A stretch of 64,000 bases of DNA from Sphingomonas sp. UV9 (GCF_004101245.1 NZ_SCIN01000004.1:62001-126000); one strand, 5' to 3'; counted from the stretch's first letter, positions 18,532 through 27,904 are shown. The notes: generated by a model from the letters alone, not told the origin. Made by a program: numbers and translations.

Positions 18532-18705
18532 TTAGTCGGCGTCTTCGGCGCTGTCCAGCCCCGTTTGCGATATCGGCCGGCCGGGAATGCGATAGCCTTC
18601 GCCGAGCCACTGCAACAGGTCGCGGTCGCGGTGGCGGCTCGAGCAGAACGGCTTGTACTCAGGCACTGCGGGCTGGTCGCAGATCGGGCATTTGACGGTC
18701 GGCAT
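18532..18705 (-). CDS. yacG: DNA gyrase inhibitor YacG-type zinc protein (variant)
   Basis: The 57-residue protein starts at ATG 18705, just before CPIC. YacG proteins bind gyrase subunit B and carry a four-cysteine zinc knuckle. Here CPIC and FCSSRH are seen, so the usual fourth cysteine is replaced by His; CCCH zinc binding remains plausible. The downstream DLLQWLGEGYRIPG follows the family pattern. Its ATG shares one base with the stop of the RNase gene (TGATG), indicating coupling. Confidence 0.85.
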   Translation of the reverse strand: MPTVKCPICDQPAVPEYKPFCSSRHRDRDLLQWLGEGYRIPGRPISQTGLDSAEDAD

Positions 18706-19658
18706 CAGGCGCTCTCCAGTTCGTGGACGACGCCTGTACGGCGCGCGAGTTCCGCCAGCCACACCGGGCGCGCCATCAGGCGGGCATGGACGCCGGCGGG
18801 CAAGGTGTGGCGGCGGGAGGCGGTCGGCGGCGTCCGTTCGAGCGTGCGGAGCGCCGCGCGGGTCGCGGCACCGACCGGATCGCTGCGCAGGATCTCGGGA
18901 ATCGACGCGCGCGGGCGGGGCCGGACGATCTGCAGGAACCCGAAGCCGTTCATCGCGGTCCGCTCAAACGGTTGCGGGAGCGATTCGTCGATCGCCACGG
19001 CCACGGCGTTGCGCTGTGCCTTGCCCTGTAGCGTCGGGAAATCGATGCCGACCGAGCCGCCGATGCCGTGCCGGCGAATCGCGCGGGCAACGGCGTGGGC
19101 GGCGGCAATGGCCAGCCCGTCGAGCGGTGGCGCGCCGTCGACGTCGAACAATGTCATCGCAGGGGTCGGCGACAGGCGGAGCGCGCCGAGCGGGAAGACG
19201 ATCTCGCCGCTCATCGCCTCGTCGAGCAGTTCGGACCAGCCTGCCGCCTCCAGCGCGTCGGGTTCGTGCGCGCGCGGGCAGCGGATGGGCAGGCCGGTCG
19301 CGACGAGGCGCTCGTACAGCGCCGGGGCAGGGCAGGGGGCCAGATCGGTCGGCACCGCCTTGGCGAGCTTGGCGCGACCGGCTTCGGGCAGCGCCTCGCG
19401 GACGATCTCGACGGTCAGGCTGGAGCCTTGCGTGATGCCGGCCGGGAGGTGGTTGATGAGAGCCTCGCCGCCGTCGAGAACGACGCGACCGCGTCGGCCC
19501 GGCAACAGCTCCACGAGCCGCGCACGGGCAACGAGGCCAACCTTCAAACTGCTATCGTCGTCCAGTTCGATCGCCGCTTCGACGATCGCGTCATTGTCCA
19601 CCAGCGCGGCGCGGGCCTCGCCGATGCCGGCTTCGTAGAGCCATTCAGGCAAGCGCAA
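18705..19658 (-). CDS. Short ribonuclease E/G-family protein
   Basis: The 317-residue protein resembles the RNase E/G catalytic region: GSVGIDFPTLQGKAQRNAV corresponds to the first catalytic aspartate strand, and a later AIDESLP...NGFGFLQIVRPRPR matches the end of the nuclease domain. The cysteine zinc-link of RNase E is not seen. It is much shorter than RNase E or G, as is common for the extra family member in sphingomonads. The start overlaps the end of maf by 14 bases. Probable role in RNA processing; activity not certain. Confidence 0.78.
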   Translation of the reverse strand: MRLPEWLYEAGIGEARAALVDNDAIVEAAIELDDDSSLKVGLVARARLVELLPGRRGRVVLDGGEALINHLPAGITQGSSLTVEIVREALPEAGRAKLAKAVPTDLAPCPAPALYERLVATGLPIRCPRAHEPDALEAAGWSELLDEAMSGEIVFPLGALRLSPTPAMTLFDVDGAPPLDGLAIAAAHAVARAIRRHGIGGSVGIDFPTLQGKAQRNAVAVAIDESLPQPFERTAMNGFGFLQIVRPRPRASIPEILRSDPVGAATRAALRTLERTPPTASRRHTLPAGVHARLMARPVWLAELARRTGVVHELESA

Positions 19659-20211
19659 CGCCTGCGGTCTTCAGCAGCGCGCGCGTTTCGAACAGCGGCA
19701 GGCCGACGACCCCCGAATGACTGCCCGACAGGAACCGCACGAACGCCTCGGCGCGACCCTGGATCGCGTAGCCGCCCGCCTTGCCGAGCCCTTCGCCGCA
19801 CGCGAGATAGTCGTCGATCTCGGCAGAGGACAACGGCTTGAACGCGACGATCGTGTCGGCGATCCGCGTCCGGACCTTGCCGGTCGCGTCGATCACGCAG
19901 ACAGCGGACAGGCAATGGTGGCGGCGCCCCGACAGCTTGCCGAGCAGGTCGCGCTGGATCTCGAGCGTGTCGGCGGGCGGCAGGATGCGACGGCCGAGCG
20001 CGATCGTCGTGTCGCCGGCCAGGACGATCTCGCCCTCGGCACGCGCGACCGCGCTGGCCTTCTCGACCGCGAGGCGCAGCGCATAGACGCGCGGCGGCTC
20101 GGCCTTGCGCGGCGTTTCGTCGATGTCGGGGGATGCCACGCGCGATGGCACGACCCCGAGCCGCGCGAGCAGATCGCGGCGGCGGGGCGAGGAAGATGCC
20201 AGGACCAGCAT
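19645..20211 (-). CDS. maf: Maf-family nucleotide pyrophosphatase
   Basis: The ATG at 20211 gives 188 residues beginning MLVLASSSPRRRDLL, the Maf substrate-binding signature. Other landmarks are DIDETP, LAGDTTIALG and the C-terminal GSHSGVVGLPL. The family hydrolyses non-canonical or excess nucleoside triphosphates in the cytoplasm and affects division when overproduced. I cannot assign the dTTP/UTP versus m7GTP subgroup with confidence. It lies 46 bases downstream of infA and overlaps the RNase gene, an arrangement common in alphaproteobacteria. Confidence 0.93.
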   Translation of the reverse strand: MLVLASSSPRRRDLLARLGVVPSRVASPDIDETPRKAEPPRVYALRLAVEKASAVARAEGEIVLAGDTTIALGRRILPPADTLEIQRDLLGKLSGRRHHCLSAVCVIDATGKVRTRIADTIVAFKPLSSAEIDDYLACGEGLGKAGGYAIQGRAEAFVRFLSGSHSGVVGLPLFETRALLKTAGVALA

Positions 20212-20257
20212 GGGTGCCTCGTGATAAGAAGCGGCAGGCGCCGGAGCGCCCACAGGC

Positions 20258-20476
20258 TTATTTGAAGCGGTAGGTGATGCGACCCTTGGTCAGATCGTAC
20301 GGCGTGAGTTCGCACAGCACCTCGTCACCGACCAGCACGCGGATGCGGTTCTTGCGCATCTTGCCGGCGGTATGACCGAGAATCTCGTGGTCGTTTTCGA
20401 GCTGGACCCGGAACATCGCGTTGGGGAGCAGTTCCACCACGCGGCCGCGCATCTCGAGCAGTTCTTCCTTGGCCAA
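20258..20476 (-). CDS. infA: Translation initiation factor IF-1
   Basis: The 72-residue protein matches IF-1 along its full length (AKEELLEMRGRVVELLP... to ...KGRITYRFK), a single S1-like OB fold that binds the ribosomal A site. The only codon that gives the correct N terminus is TTG at 20476; the upstream purine stretch is weak. The rare start may keep expression low or autoregulated. It is followed by maf. Confidence 0.96.
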   Translation of the reverse strand: MAKEELLEMRGRVVELLPNAMFRVQLENDHEILGHTAGKMRKNRIRVLVGDEVLCELTPYDLTKGRITYRFK

Positions 20477-20662
20477 ATATAATCTCTGAATTGGGGGAAT
20501 TTCGGGACGAGCGCCCTTACCGCAGGTTCGCGAAAAAGGAAAGCTGGACACGCAACGGGAAACGCTCGCGATATTGTCGCGGACGTCATTCCCTGCTCGC
20601 CCCTGCGATATGGTACGAAATTGCGATCCGACAATGGGGACTAGCGCTTTTCGGCAATGCGC

Positions 20663-23600
20663 TCATGCCGCGCGGCGAAGGGTGTGGCGATCCCCGTCCG
20701 CGGCGACATGACCGAGCCGAGTAAGTGCGGCGAGCGTGGCGGCGATCCGCGGACGTACCTTTCGGCCTTGCGCATAGCGGCGTGCGATCTCGTCGCTCGT
20801 CAGCCCTGCGCCACCACGCAGGTCTGCCAGGACCGCGGCAGTCTGGCCGATCGCATCGCGCGGGAAATAGGGCTTTCTGAGGGCCATGACGGGAAGGTCG
20901 GCGTCGATCTGTTCGGCACGAGTCGACAGCGGCAATGCGGTCAATCCGGCCCGCGCGATCTGATAATCGGGCCGTAACCAGCGTACCCGACCGGCCTTCT
21001 CCTCGGCATGGCGCTCGGCGTTGAGCGCGACGAGACGCGCGACGATCGCGGTGTCGTCGATCCCGACGGGCCAACCATAGGCGGCCGTGACGGCCGCATC
21101 CAGATGGTGGTGGAGCTGCGCGAGTATGTCGACACGACCACGCAGGCGGGCGTCTGCGTCGGCGTGCGACAGCGGCGCGCCGACGGTGATACGGCCATGC
21201 AGATTGTAAAGTTCGGTCAGGGTCAGATCGGGCTGCTCGGCGAGCACGGCCTTGCGCGTCGCGTCGAGCTCTTCTGCCAGCGCGCCGATCGTCTCGCGCT
21301 GGTCATCGGTCGGGTCGGGAAACGGAAACGGGTCGACGATTCGCGACTTGGTGTAGCGGTGGCCCTGCTCGAACCGAGCGACGCCGATTAGCCCGCAATT
21401 GGCATAGGTCCATTGCAGGTGCGCGCGCGACGAGAGCACGCCCAGCGAGAATCCGTCGTCCAGCGCCATGCAGACCAGCATGTTGTCCGGCAGGATCGCG
21501 CTATCGAGGAACTGGAAGGTGCGATGCTTGGATGTCTCGACGGTGGCGATGTAGCGATCGAGCCCCGCGAGTGCGGGGCGAAAATCGCCGCGCGGCTCGC
21601 CGAACAGCCACCATTTCTCGCGGTAGCTCGGGCGGTTGTTCGTCACGCGGCCGGGGCGGACGGAAACGAGCAGATGCTGGTAGATTTCCGGAAAGCGCCG
21701 GCGAATCTCATCTTCCTCCAAGCCGAGCAGGTCTATCGCCATCAGGTCGCGCGACTGCGCGGTAGCGTCGCGTCCGTTTAGATAGGGCCGGACATAGCGG
21801 TCGAGCCCGTCCCGCCGGCCGAGCCCGAGATAATCGGCGTGTGCCGCGGTGATCGCAAAACCGCGACCATGGAGTTTGACGCCGGGCGAGGCGATCCCGG
21901 CATTGGCGATCAAGGGCTTGGTGCGTGTGGTATCGGTGCCGGTGGTCAGGTCGGCGTGGATTCTACCCGCCGTTTCGATGAACGTGAGAGACGGCGTATC
22001 CGTGTCGAGCGCGGATTCCTGTGCGATCGTCAGCCGCACGCCCTCCATGGTCCCGGCAACTGCGACGGTGATCGCGATCCGCACCGCGGCGGCATCGCGC
22101 GTCGCGCGGGTCCAGGGATGGTCGGGAATCGCCATGACCAGACTGAGCGGTGACGATCCCTCGAGGTGGGCGGCAATCACGCGCCGGCTGAAATCCTGCG
22201 TGATCGAGTTGGTCGTGACAAAACCGAAGCGTTTTAACCGTGCGCCTTTGCGGGTGAGCGTCCGCGCCGCCATGTCCCACCAGTACATGACGAGATCCGC
22301 GGATCGGTTGATCGTCGGGTGCGCCTCCCACAGCGCGGCCACGTGGCGATCGCCCAATCTTGCGCGAAGGTCCTTGCCACCGATGAAGGGCGGGTTGCCG
22401 ACGATATAGTCCGCCCCAGGCCAAGGCGCGGGGCGGGGATTTTTCAGCGCGCCATCCTCCCCGGCGCCGTCATGCGCGAGAACCGCGTCCATCGTTGCGA
22501 TGTTGTCGAGCTTTTCCAGCACCGGATCGGCGATCGTCCGGCGGTTGCGCAACTGCCATTGGAGATAGCCGAGCCACAGCACGAGCTCCGCGATCGCCGC
22601 CGCACGCGGGTTCAGTTCGAGTCCCAGAAAATGGCGCGGGTGGACGGTGGCGGTCTCCAGCGCGAGCGCTTCCTGGCCGCCAAGGTCGGCGAGCACTTCG
22701 AGCACGTCGCCCTCCAGCCGCTTCATCAGTTCGAGCGCGACGTAGAGGAAATTGCCCGTGCCACAGGCGGGATCGAGCACCGTCGTAGCGGCAAGGCGTT
22801 CGTGGAAATCATGCACCGCGCGGATCGCCGCGGCGGGGCGCGACAGTCGCTCGCGCTCGACCGTACCGAGCACCTGCGTCTCCCATTCACGTTGGAGCGG
22901 CTCGATGATCGTCGCGATGACCAGCCGCTCGACATAGGCGCGCGGCGTGTAGTGCGCGCCGAGGCGGCGCCGTTCGACCGGATCGAGCGCCTGTTCGAGC
23001 AGCGTCCCGAAGATCGCCGGCTCGACTTCGGTCCAGTCGTGGCGCGACGCTTCGAGCAGCTCGCCGATCTCCTCGCGACGCAACGGAATCGCGGTGCGCT
23101 CGGCGAACAGCCCGCCGTTGAAGCGACGCACCTTGCAGCGCATCGCCAGCGAATAACCGCCAGTGTTCATCGCGCTCCACAGATCCTCCAGCATCGGCGC
23201 GAAGCTCGAGGGATTGTCGCTTGCGTCGGCCAGCATCTGCGTGAAGCTGCCGCGATCGAGCAGATCGGCGCGCTGCGCGAACATCGTGAACAGGCAGCGC
23301 ATCAGGAAATGCGCGACGGGCTCGGCGGCGTGGCCGCGGTCTTCGAGCCGTTTGCTCACTTCCGCGAGGCGGCGCGCGATGTCGCGCGTGACGATCGCGG
23401 CGTGGCGGGCGGGATCGAGCGCATGCGGGTCGAGCCAGATCTGCCGCAGGCGCTCGCGGATTCTTGGGTCATGCAGGTCGTCGAGATACAGGCGGAAGCC
23501 GGCGCGATCGGGGAATTGCCGGTACGCCTTGCCCTGGCCGGAGAAGTCGGCGAACAATTCGATCGCGTGGCCGACGTCGCAGACCAGGATGAACGGCGGC

Positions 23601-24094
23601 CAGCCGTGATCGGTCGGCAGCGCCCGCGCATATTGCTCGGCCTGTTCGCGGGCGTTGCGCATGAGCACGTCCCAGCTTCGATGCGCGCTGCGGCGACCGC
23701 GGCGGTCGGCGTCTGGCAAGATCGGCAAGCCGGGGAGTGATGGCTGTTCCAATGCCCTCCCTGCATCGGCGACCTCTTTAGTGCCGCCCCGTTCGCGGCT
23801 CTGCTTGGCTTCGAGGACGAAACAGCCGCGGCGATAGAGGTCGATCCGACCGTTGCGCTGGACGCCTCCGATATCCTGCAGCCGGACGGCACGTTCGAAG
23901 ACATAGTCGTTGCGGTCGTGCGTCGCATCGGCGGGGTCGGGCACGGGCACGTCGATCAGCCGGCAGAGTTCGGTGAGGAAAAGGGGAAAGTTGGCGCGCT
24001 CGGCCCCGCCTTCATTGGCCCTCCAGCGAGCGACGAAGGTGTCTATCACCGTCGAAGAGGGGGCGTCGGAAAAAGCTGCGACCGGACTGTTCAT
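20663..24094 (-). CDS. MmeI-like type IIL restriction-modification enzyme (single chain)
   Basis: This is a 1143-residue protein with the module order of MmeI-type enzymes. The N-terminal nuclease has D85-X9-E95-A-K97 (in RIDLYRRGCFVLEAK), the same spacing as the MmeI catalytic motif. A helical spacer of about 280 residues follows. The gamma-class adenine methyltransferase shows HYTP (381-384), DPACGTGNF motif I (441-449) and NPPF motif IV (567-570). The last 450 residues should hold the target-recognition domain and C-terminal helices. One chain would therefore methylate one strand of an asymmetric site and cut at a distance. No separate R, S or other defence gene is near. It is longer than MmeI (919 aa). 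Related stand-alone methyltransferases are often annotated without the nuclease. Confidence 0.85.
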   Translation of the reverse strand: MNSPVAAFSDAPSSTVIDTFVARWRANEGGAERANFPLFLTELCRLIDVPVPDPADATHDRNDYVFERAVRLQDIGGVQRNGRIDLYRRGCFVLEAKQSRERGGTKEVADAGRALEQPSLPGLPILPDADRRGRRSAHRSWDVLMRNAREQAEQYARALPTDHGWPPFILVCDVGHAIELFADFSGQGKAYRQFPDRAGFRLYLDDLHDPRIRERLRQIWLDPHALDPARHAAIVTRDIARRLAEVSKRLEDRGHAAEPVAHFLMRCLFTMFAQRADLLDRGSFTQMLADASDNPSSFAPMLEDLWSAMNTGGYSLAMRCKVRRFNGGLFAERTAIPLRREEIGELLEASRHDWTEVEPAIFGTLLEQALDPVERRRLGAHYTPRAYVERLVIATIIEPLQREWETQVLGTVERERLSRPAAAIRAVHDFHERLAATTVLDPACGTGNFLYVALELMKRLEGDVLEVLADLGGQEALALETATVHPRHFLGLELNPRAAAIAELVLWLGYLQWQLRNRRTIADPVLEKLDNIATMDAVLAHDGAGEDGALKNPRPAPWPGADYIVGNPPFIGGKDLRARLGDRHVAALWEAHPTINRSADLVMYWWDMAARTLTRKGARLKRFGFVTTNSITQDFSRRVIAAHLEGSSPLSLVMAIPDHPWTRATRDAAAVRIAITVAVAGTMEGVRLTIAQESALDTDTPSLTFIETAGRIHADLTTGTDTTRTKPLIANAGIASPGVKLHGRGFAITAAHADYLGLGRRDGLDRYVRPYLNGRDATAQSRDLMAIDLLGLEEDEIRRRFPEIYQHLLVSVRPGRVTNNRPSYREKWWLFGEPRGDFRPALAGLDRYIATVETSKHRTFQFLDSAILPDNMLVCMALDDGFSLGVLSSRAHLQWTYANCGLIGVARFEQGHRYTKSRIVDPFPFPDPTDDQRETIGALAEELDATRKAVLAEQPDLTLTELYNLHGRITVGAPLSHADADARLRGRVDILAQLHHHLDAAVTAAYGWPVGIDDTAIVARLVALNAERHAEEKAGRVRWLRPDYQIARAGLTALPLSTRAEQIDADLPVMALRKPYFPRDAIGQTAAVLADLRGGAGLTSDEIARRYAQGRKVRPRIAATLAALTRLGHVAADGDRHTLRRAA

Positions 24095-24194
24095 CCGATC
24101 GCAGCGTAAGTGTGTTCACCTGCCCGTCATCCGGAGGTAGGTGCGATAAGGACCAAATCCGCGAATGTTCTGCGCCCGACTGCTCCGAAACGGA

Positions 24195-26351
24195 TCAGCC
24201 GGCCCCGCCGCCCGCCAGCGCCGCCAGCAGCAGCAGCGCGACGATGTTGGTGATCTTGATCATCGGGTTCACCGCAGGACCCGCCGTATCCTTGTAGGGA
24301 TCGCCGACCGTGTCGCCGGTAATCGCCGCCTTGTGCGCTTCGGACCCCTTGCCGCCGTGGTTGCCGTCCTCGATATATTTTTTGGCGTTGTCCCACGCGC
24401 CGCCGCCGCTGGTCATAGAGATCGCGACGAACAGCCCGGAGACGATCACGCCCAACAGCATCGCACCCAGCGAGGCGAAGCCCGAGGCTTGGCCGGCGAC
24501 CGCGGTAATGATAAAATACACCGCGATCGGCGACAGCACCGGCAGCAGCGAGGGCACGATCATCTCGCGGATCGCGGCCTTGGTCACGAGATCGACGGTG
24601 CGCGCATAATCGGGGCGGCTGGTGCCGAGCATGATGCCGGGGTTGGTGCGGAACTGTTCGCGCACTTCCTCGACGACCGCGCCGGCTGCGCGACCGACCG
24701 CGGTCATCCCGAACGCGCCGAACAGATACGGGAGCAGCGCGCCGAGCAGCAGCCCGACGATGACGTACGGATTGCTCAGGCTGAAATCGACAGTGACGTC
24801 GGGAAAATACGTCGCGAGATCGGTGGTGTAGGCGCCAAAGAGCACGAGCGCGGCCAAGCCCGCCGAGCCGATCGCATAGCCCTTGGTCACCGCCTTGGTG
24901 GTGTTGCCGACCGCGTCGAGCGCGTCGGTCTTCTGCCGCACGTCGTCGGGCAGGCCTGCCATCTCTGCGATGCCGCCGGCGTTGTCGGTGACCGGGCCGT
25001 ACGCATCGAGCGCGACGACCATGCCGGCCTGGGCGAGCATCGCGGTCGCGGCAAACGCGATGCCGATGATTCCTGCGAGTTGGTACGCGACGACCACCGC
25101 CACGACGATGACAAGCGTCGGCATCGCGGTCGATTCGAGGCTGATCGCGAGGCCCTGGATGACGTTGGTGCCGTGGCCGGTCTCTGACGCCTTGGCGATC
25201 GACTGGACCGGGCGGTGGTTGGTGCCGGTATAATATTCGGTGATCCAGACGATCAGCCCGGTCACGACGAGCCCGATCATCATCGACCAGAACAGGTCCA
25301 TGCCGGTAAAGCTCTGCGTCAGCGACGGCGCGGCCTGCGTGGTCAGGTCGTCGGTCGCGGGATCGAGGAAGCCCGCGCCGCCGATCACGCGGTCGAGGTC
25401 GCCGAGTACGTATGTCGTCGCGAGATAGATCGCCGGGATCGACAGGATCGTCGACGTGAAGAAGCCTTTGTAGAGCGCCCCCATGATCGTGCCGCCACCG
25501 AGGCGAACCATGTAGGTGCCGATGATCGAGGTTATGATGCAAACGCCGCCGACGAGCAGCGGAAGCGTCATCAGCCGCATCAATTCGGCGCCGCTCGCCT
25601 GGATCAGCAGCGCGATCGAGATCATCGTCACGCCCAGCGTCACGACGTACGTCTCGAACAGATCGGCAGCCATGCCCGCGCAATCGCCGACATTGTCGCC
25701 GACATTGTCCGCGATCACCGCCGGGTTGCGGGGGTCGTCCTCGGGGATGCCCGCCTCGACCTTGCCGACCAAATCCGCGCCGACGTCCGCCGCTTTGGTG
25801 AAGATGCCGCCGCCCAATCGCGCGAAGATCGAGATCAGCGATGCGCCGAATGCCAGTGCGGTCAGCGCCTCGACGATGATCCGGTCGTTTGGCGCATGGC
25901 CGGCGGGACCGGTGAGGTACCAGAAGAACGCGCTGATCGCGAGCAGGCCGAGGCCCGCCACGAGCATGCCGGTGACCGCGCCCGACCGGAACGCCATCGT
26001 CAGGCCGGCCTGCAACGACGTGCGCGCGGCCTCCGCGGTGCGGACGTTGGCGCGGACCGAGATGTTCATGCCGACATAGCCGGCGACGCCCGACAGCACC
26101 GCGCCGATAACGAATCCGATCGTCGAGATGTATCCGAGCGTGACCATGAGGATGACCGCGACGATGACGCCGACGATCGCGATCGTGGTGTATTGCCGCC
26201 CGAGATAGGCCTTCGCGCCCTCCTGGATAGCGGCGGCGATGTCCTGCATCTTTGCGTTGCCGGGGGAGGCGGAGAGCACCTGTCGACTGGTGACGAAGCC
26301 GTACAAGACGGCGATCACGCCGCAGATCATGGCCAAATAGACGGTCGTCAT
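24195..26351 (-). CDS. hppA: K+-insensitive H+-pumping membrane pyrophosphatase
   Basis: The protein has 718 residues with about 16 membrane spans. It hydrolyses pyrophosphate in the cytoplasm and pumps protons across the inner membrane. DVGADLVGKVE and DNVGDNVGDCAGMAADLFE are the pyrophosphate/Mg sites. In the subtype-diagnostic GNTTKA motif the Lys is at residue 486; family knowledge links this Lys to potassium independence and Ala to potassium dependence. It is monocistronic or the last gene after thiL. Confidence 0.95.
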   Translation of the reverse strand: MTTVYLAMICGVIAVLYGFVTSRQVLSASPGNAKMQDIAAAIQEGAKAYLGRQYTTIAIVGVIVAVILMVTLGYISTIGFVIGAVLSGVAGYVGMNISVRANVRTAEAARTSLQAGLTMAFRSGAVTGMLVAGLGLLAISAFFWYLTGPAGHAPNDRIIVEALTALAFGASLISIFARLGGGIFTKAADVGADLVGKVEAGIPEDDPRNPAVIADNVGDNVGDCAGMAADLFETYVVTLGVTMISIALLIQASGAELMRLMTLPLLVGGVCIITSIIGTYMVRLGGGTIMGALYKGFFTSTILSIPAIYLATTYVLGDLDRVIGGAGFLDPATDDLTTQAAPSLTQSFTGMDLFWSMMIGLVVTGLIVWITEYYTGTNHRPVQSIAKASETGHGTNVIQGLAISLESTAMPTLVIVVAVVVAYQLAGIIGIAFAATAMLAQAGMVVALDAYGPVTDNAGGIAEMAGLPDDVRQKTDALDAVGNTTKAVTKGYAIGSAGLAALVLFGAYTTDLATYFPDVTVDFSLSNPYVIVGLLLGALLPYLFGAFGMTAVGRAAGAVVEEVREQFRTNPGIMLGTSRPDYARTVDLVTKAAIREMIVPSLLPVLSPIAVYFIITAVAGQASGFASLGAMLLGVIVSGLFVAISMTSGGGAWDNAKKYIEDGNHGGKGSEAHKAAITGDTVGDPYKDTAGPAVNPMIKITNIVALLLLAALAGGGAG

Positions 26352-26440
26352 ACGGCGCTATCCCTATTCTGGTTCCTCCCCGGTCCCGGCTTTGCCGGGT
26401 TCCAGACGTGGAGCCTATCAGTGCGGAGACATTGCGCAAG

Positions 26441-27334
26441 CTATGCGCGGGGCGCGTGCTCGTAGCCGAGGCTGGCGGGAAGCGGGACGGACGTGCCGGC
26501 GTTGTGCAGGCTGAGGCCGGACCCCTGCGAGAATTTACCGACGCACGTGGCATCGGTGACGAAGCCCGCAGGTGCGGCGAACAGCAATTGATAATCGTCG
26601 CCGGCGATCGCGGCGGCGAGTCTGTCGCCCGAAAACGCGCGATAGGCGTCCGAAAGCGGGGTGCAGGCGAGATCGATCGCGATAGCAAGACGGCTCGCTC
26701 GGGCCATGCGGGCGGCGTCGATGAGCAGGCCGTCGGACACGTCCATCATTGCATGGACCTGCGGCGCGAGGATGCGGCCCTCGGCGAGGCGGGGGTGCGG
26801 GCGGCGATAGGCGGCGAGCAGCTCGGGCGGGCCGTGCGCGCCGCGCGCGATGGCAAGGCCCGCGCCCGCGTCGCCGATCGTCCCCGTGACGTACAGCGCA
26901 TCGCCGTCTCGCGCGCCGCTACGGGCCGGTGCTGCGGCGTCGCTGCCGAACGCCGTGACAGTCAGGATACGCGGCGCGTGCGGTGGGAGCGTGACGGTGT
27001 CGCCGCCGATGATCTGCGTGTCGAACGCGGTCAGGGCCTCGTGCAGACCCTGGAGGAATGCATGGTCCCACGCGTCGTCGCCGAGCGGGTAGTTGAGCAG
27101 TATGCCTTCGGGTTTCGCGCCCTTGGCGGCCAGATCTGAGAGGTTGGTGGCGACCAGCTTCCACGCGACGTCTTGCGCGGGGTCGGTCGGGAGAAAGTGG
27201 ATCCCCTCGACGAGTGTATCGGTCGTAACAACGAGCGCGCCGACATCGATCAGCGCGGTATCGTCGAGCAGTCCGCGCGCCGCCGGGTGGAGCGGGAGGC
27301 GGCGAAGCGCGGCGATGAACTCGGTTTCGGTCAT
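26441..27334 (-). CDS. thiL: Thiamine-monophosphate kinase
   Basis: The ATG at 27334 gives 297 residues beginning MTETEFIAALRRLP. ThiL phosphorylates thiamine monophosphate to the active diphosphate cofactor. Typical landmarks are LLDDTALI, LVVTTDTLVEGIHF, NLSDLAAKGAKP, GGDT, MMDVSDGL and GDDYQLLFA. Residues upstream of this start come from the palindromic spacer and are not part of the protein. It lies downstream of nusB, a common pairing in proteobacteria. Confidence 0.95.
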   Translation of the reverse strand: MTETEFIAALRRLPLHPAARGLLDDTALIDVGALVVTTDTLVEGIHFLPTDPAQDVAWKLVATNLSDLAAKGAKPEGILLNYPLGDDAWDHAFLQGLHEALTAFDTQIIGGDTVTLPPHAPRILTVTAFGSDAAAPARSGARDGDALYVTGTIGDAGAGLAIARGAHGPPELLAAYRRPHPRLAEGRILAPQVHAMMDVSDGLLIDAARMARASRLAIAIDLACTPLSDAYRAFSGDRLAAAIAGDDYQLLFAAPAGFVTDATCVGKFSQGSGLSLHNAGTSVPLPASLGYEHAPRA

Positions 27335-27341
27335 TCTACTG

Positions 27342-27445
27342 CTCCCTCTCCCCTGCGGGGAGAGGGCTGGGGTGAGGGGCTGCCACACAGCGCTCCGCCC
27401 GGAACAGCACCTCACCCCGACCCTCTCCCCGGAGGAGAGAGGGAG
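27342..27445. repeat. Nested palindrome between nusB and thiL
   Basis: CCCTCTCCCCTGCGGGGAGAGGG (27344-27366) and a near copy, CCCTCTCCCC-GGAG-GAGAGAGGG (27421-27443), are each hairpins. The flanking ctggggtgagg and cctcacccc words pair with each other, making a three-armed fold. This C/G-rich family is common between proteobacterial genes. It could attenuate read-through from nusB into thiL. Confidence 0.8.
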
Positions 27446-27448
27446 TTT

Positions 27449-27904
27449 TCAGGCCCGCACCTCTTTCGCGATCGCATCGAGCAACCCGTTCACGAACCCC
27501 GATTCGCGCTTGTCGTAGAATGCGTGCGCGACGTCGACATATTCGCTGATCACCGCGGCGACCGGCACGTCCTGGCGCGCGAGCAGCTCGTAGGTGCCGA
27601 CGCGGATGATCGCCTTCATCGGCTTGTCGAGCCGCGCGAGCGTCCAGCCCTTGGCGAGCTTGCCCTCGATCAGGACGTCGATCTCGCCCGCGCGGGCGTT
27701 GGTGCCGGTCACCAGATCGTCGAAGAAATCGACATCGGCCTCGGCATATTCGACGTCTTCGATCGTCGCGCCGAGCCGGTGCTGGTGGAATTCGTTCAGC
27801 AGGACGGGCATCGCGGTGCCCTCCATCTCGTGCTGGTAGGTCGCCTGGACGGCGGCGAGGCGAGCGGCGGCACGCGCCTTGGTGCGGGGGGCGGTTCGAG
27901 TCAT
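27449..27904 (-). CDS. nusB: Transcription antitermination factor NusB
   Basis: This 151-residue all-helical protein binds boxA RNA with NusE during rRNA antitermination. The family features are RAAARLAAVQATYQ at the N terminus and VAAVISEYVDVAHAFYDKRESGFVNGLLDAI at the C terminus. The ATG at 27904 fits the usual length. It is the first gene of the nusB-thiL unit. Confidence 0.95.
   Translation of the reverse strand: MTRTAPRTKARAAARLAAVQATYQHEMEGTAMPVLLNEFHQHRLGATIEDVEYAEADVDFFDDLVTGTNARAGEIDVLIEGKLAKGWTLARLDKPMKAIIRVGTYELLARQDVPVAAVISEYVDVAHAFYDKRESGFVNGLLDAIAKEVRA

Noticed and set aside
22319..23740. Plus-strand frame inside the MmeI-like gene
   Set aside because: Antisense to conserved methyltransferase motifs; no recognisable protein.
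20663..24094. BREX or DISARM methyltransferase
   Set aside because: None of the partner genes of those systems lies nearby, and the N-terminal D-X9-EXK nuclease fits MmeI-like enzymes better.
27335..27448. Thiamine riboswitch upstream of thiL
   Set aside because: The spacer is fully explained by the C/G palindrome; no THI-box core is seen.
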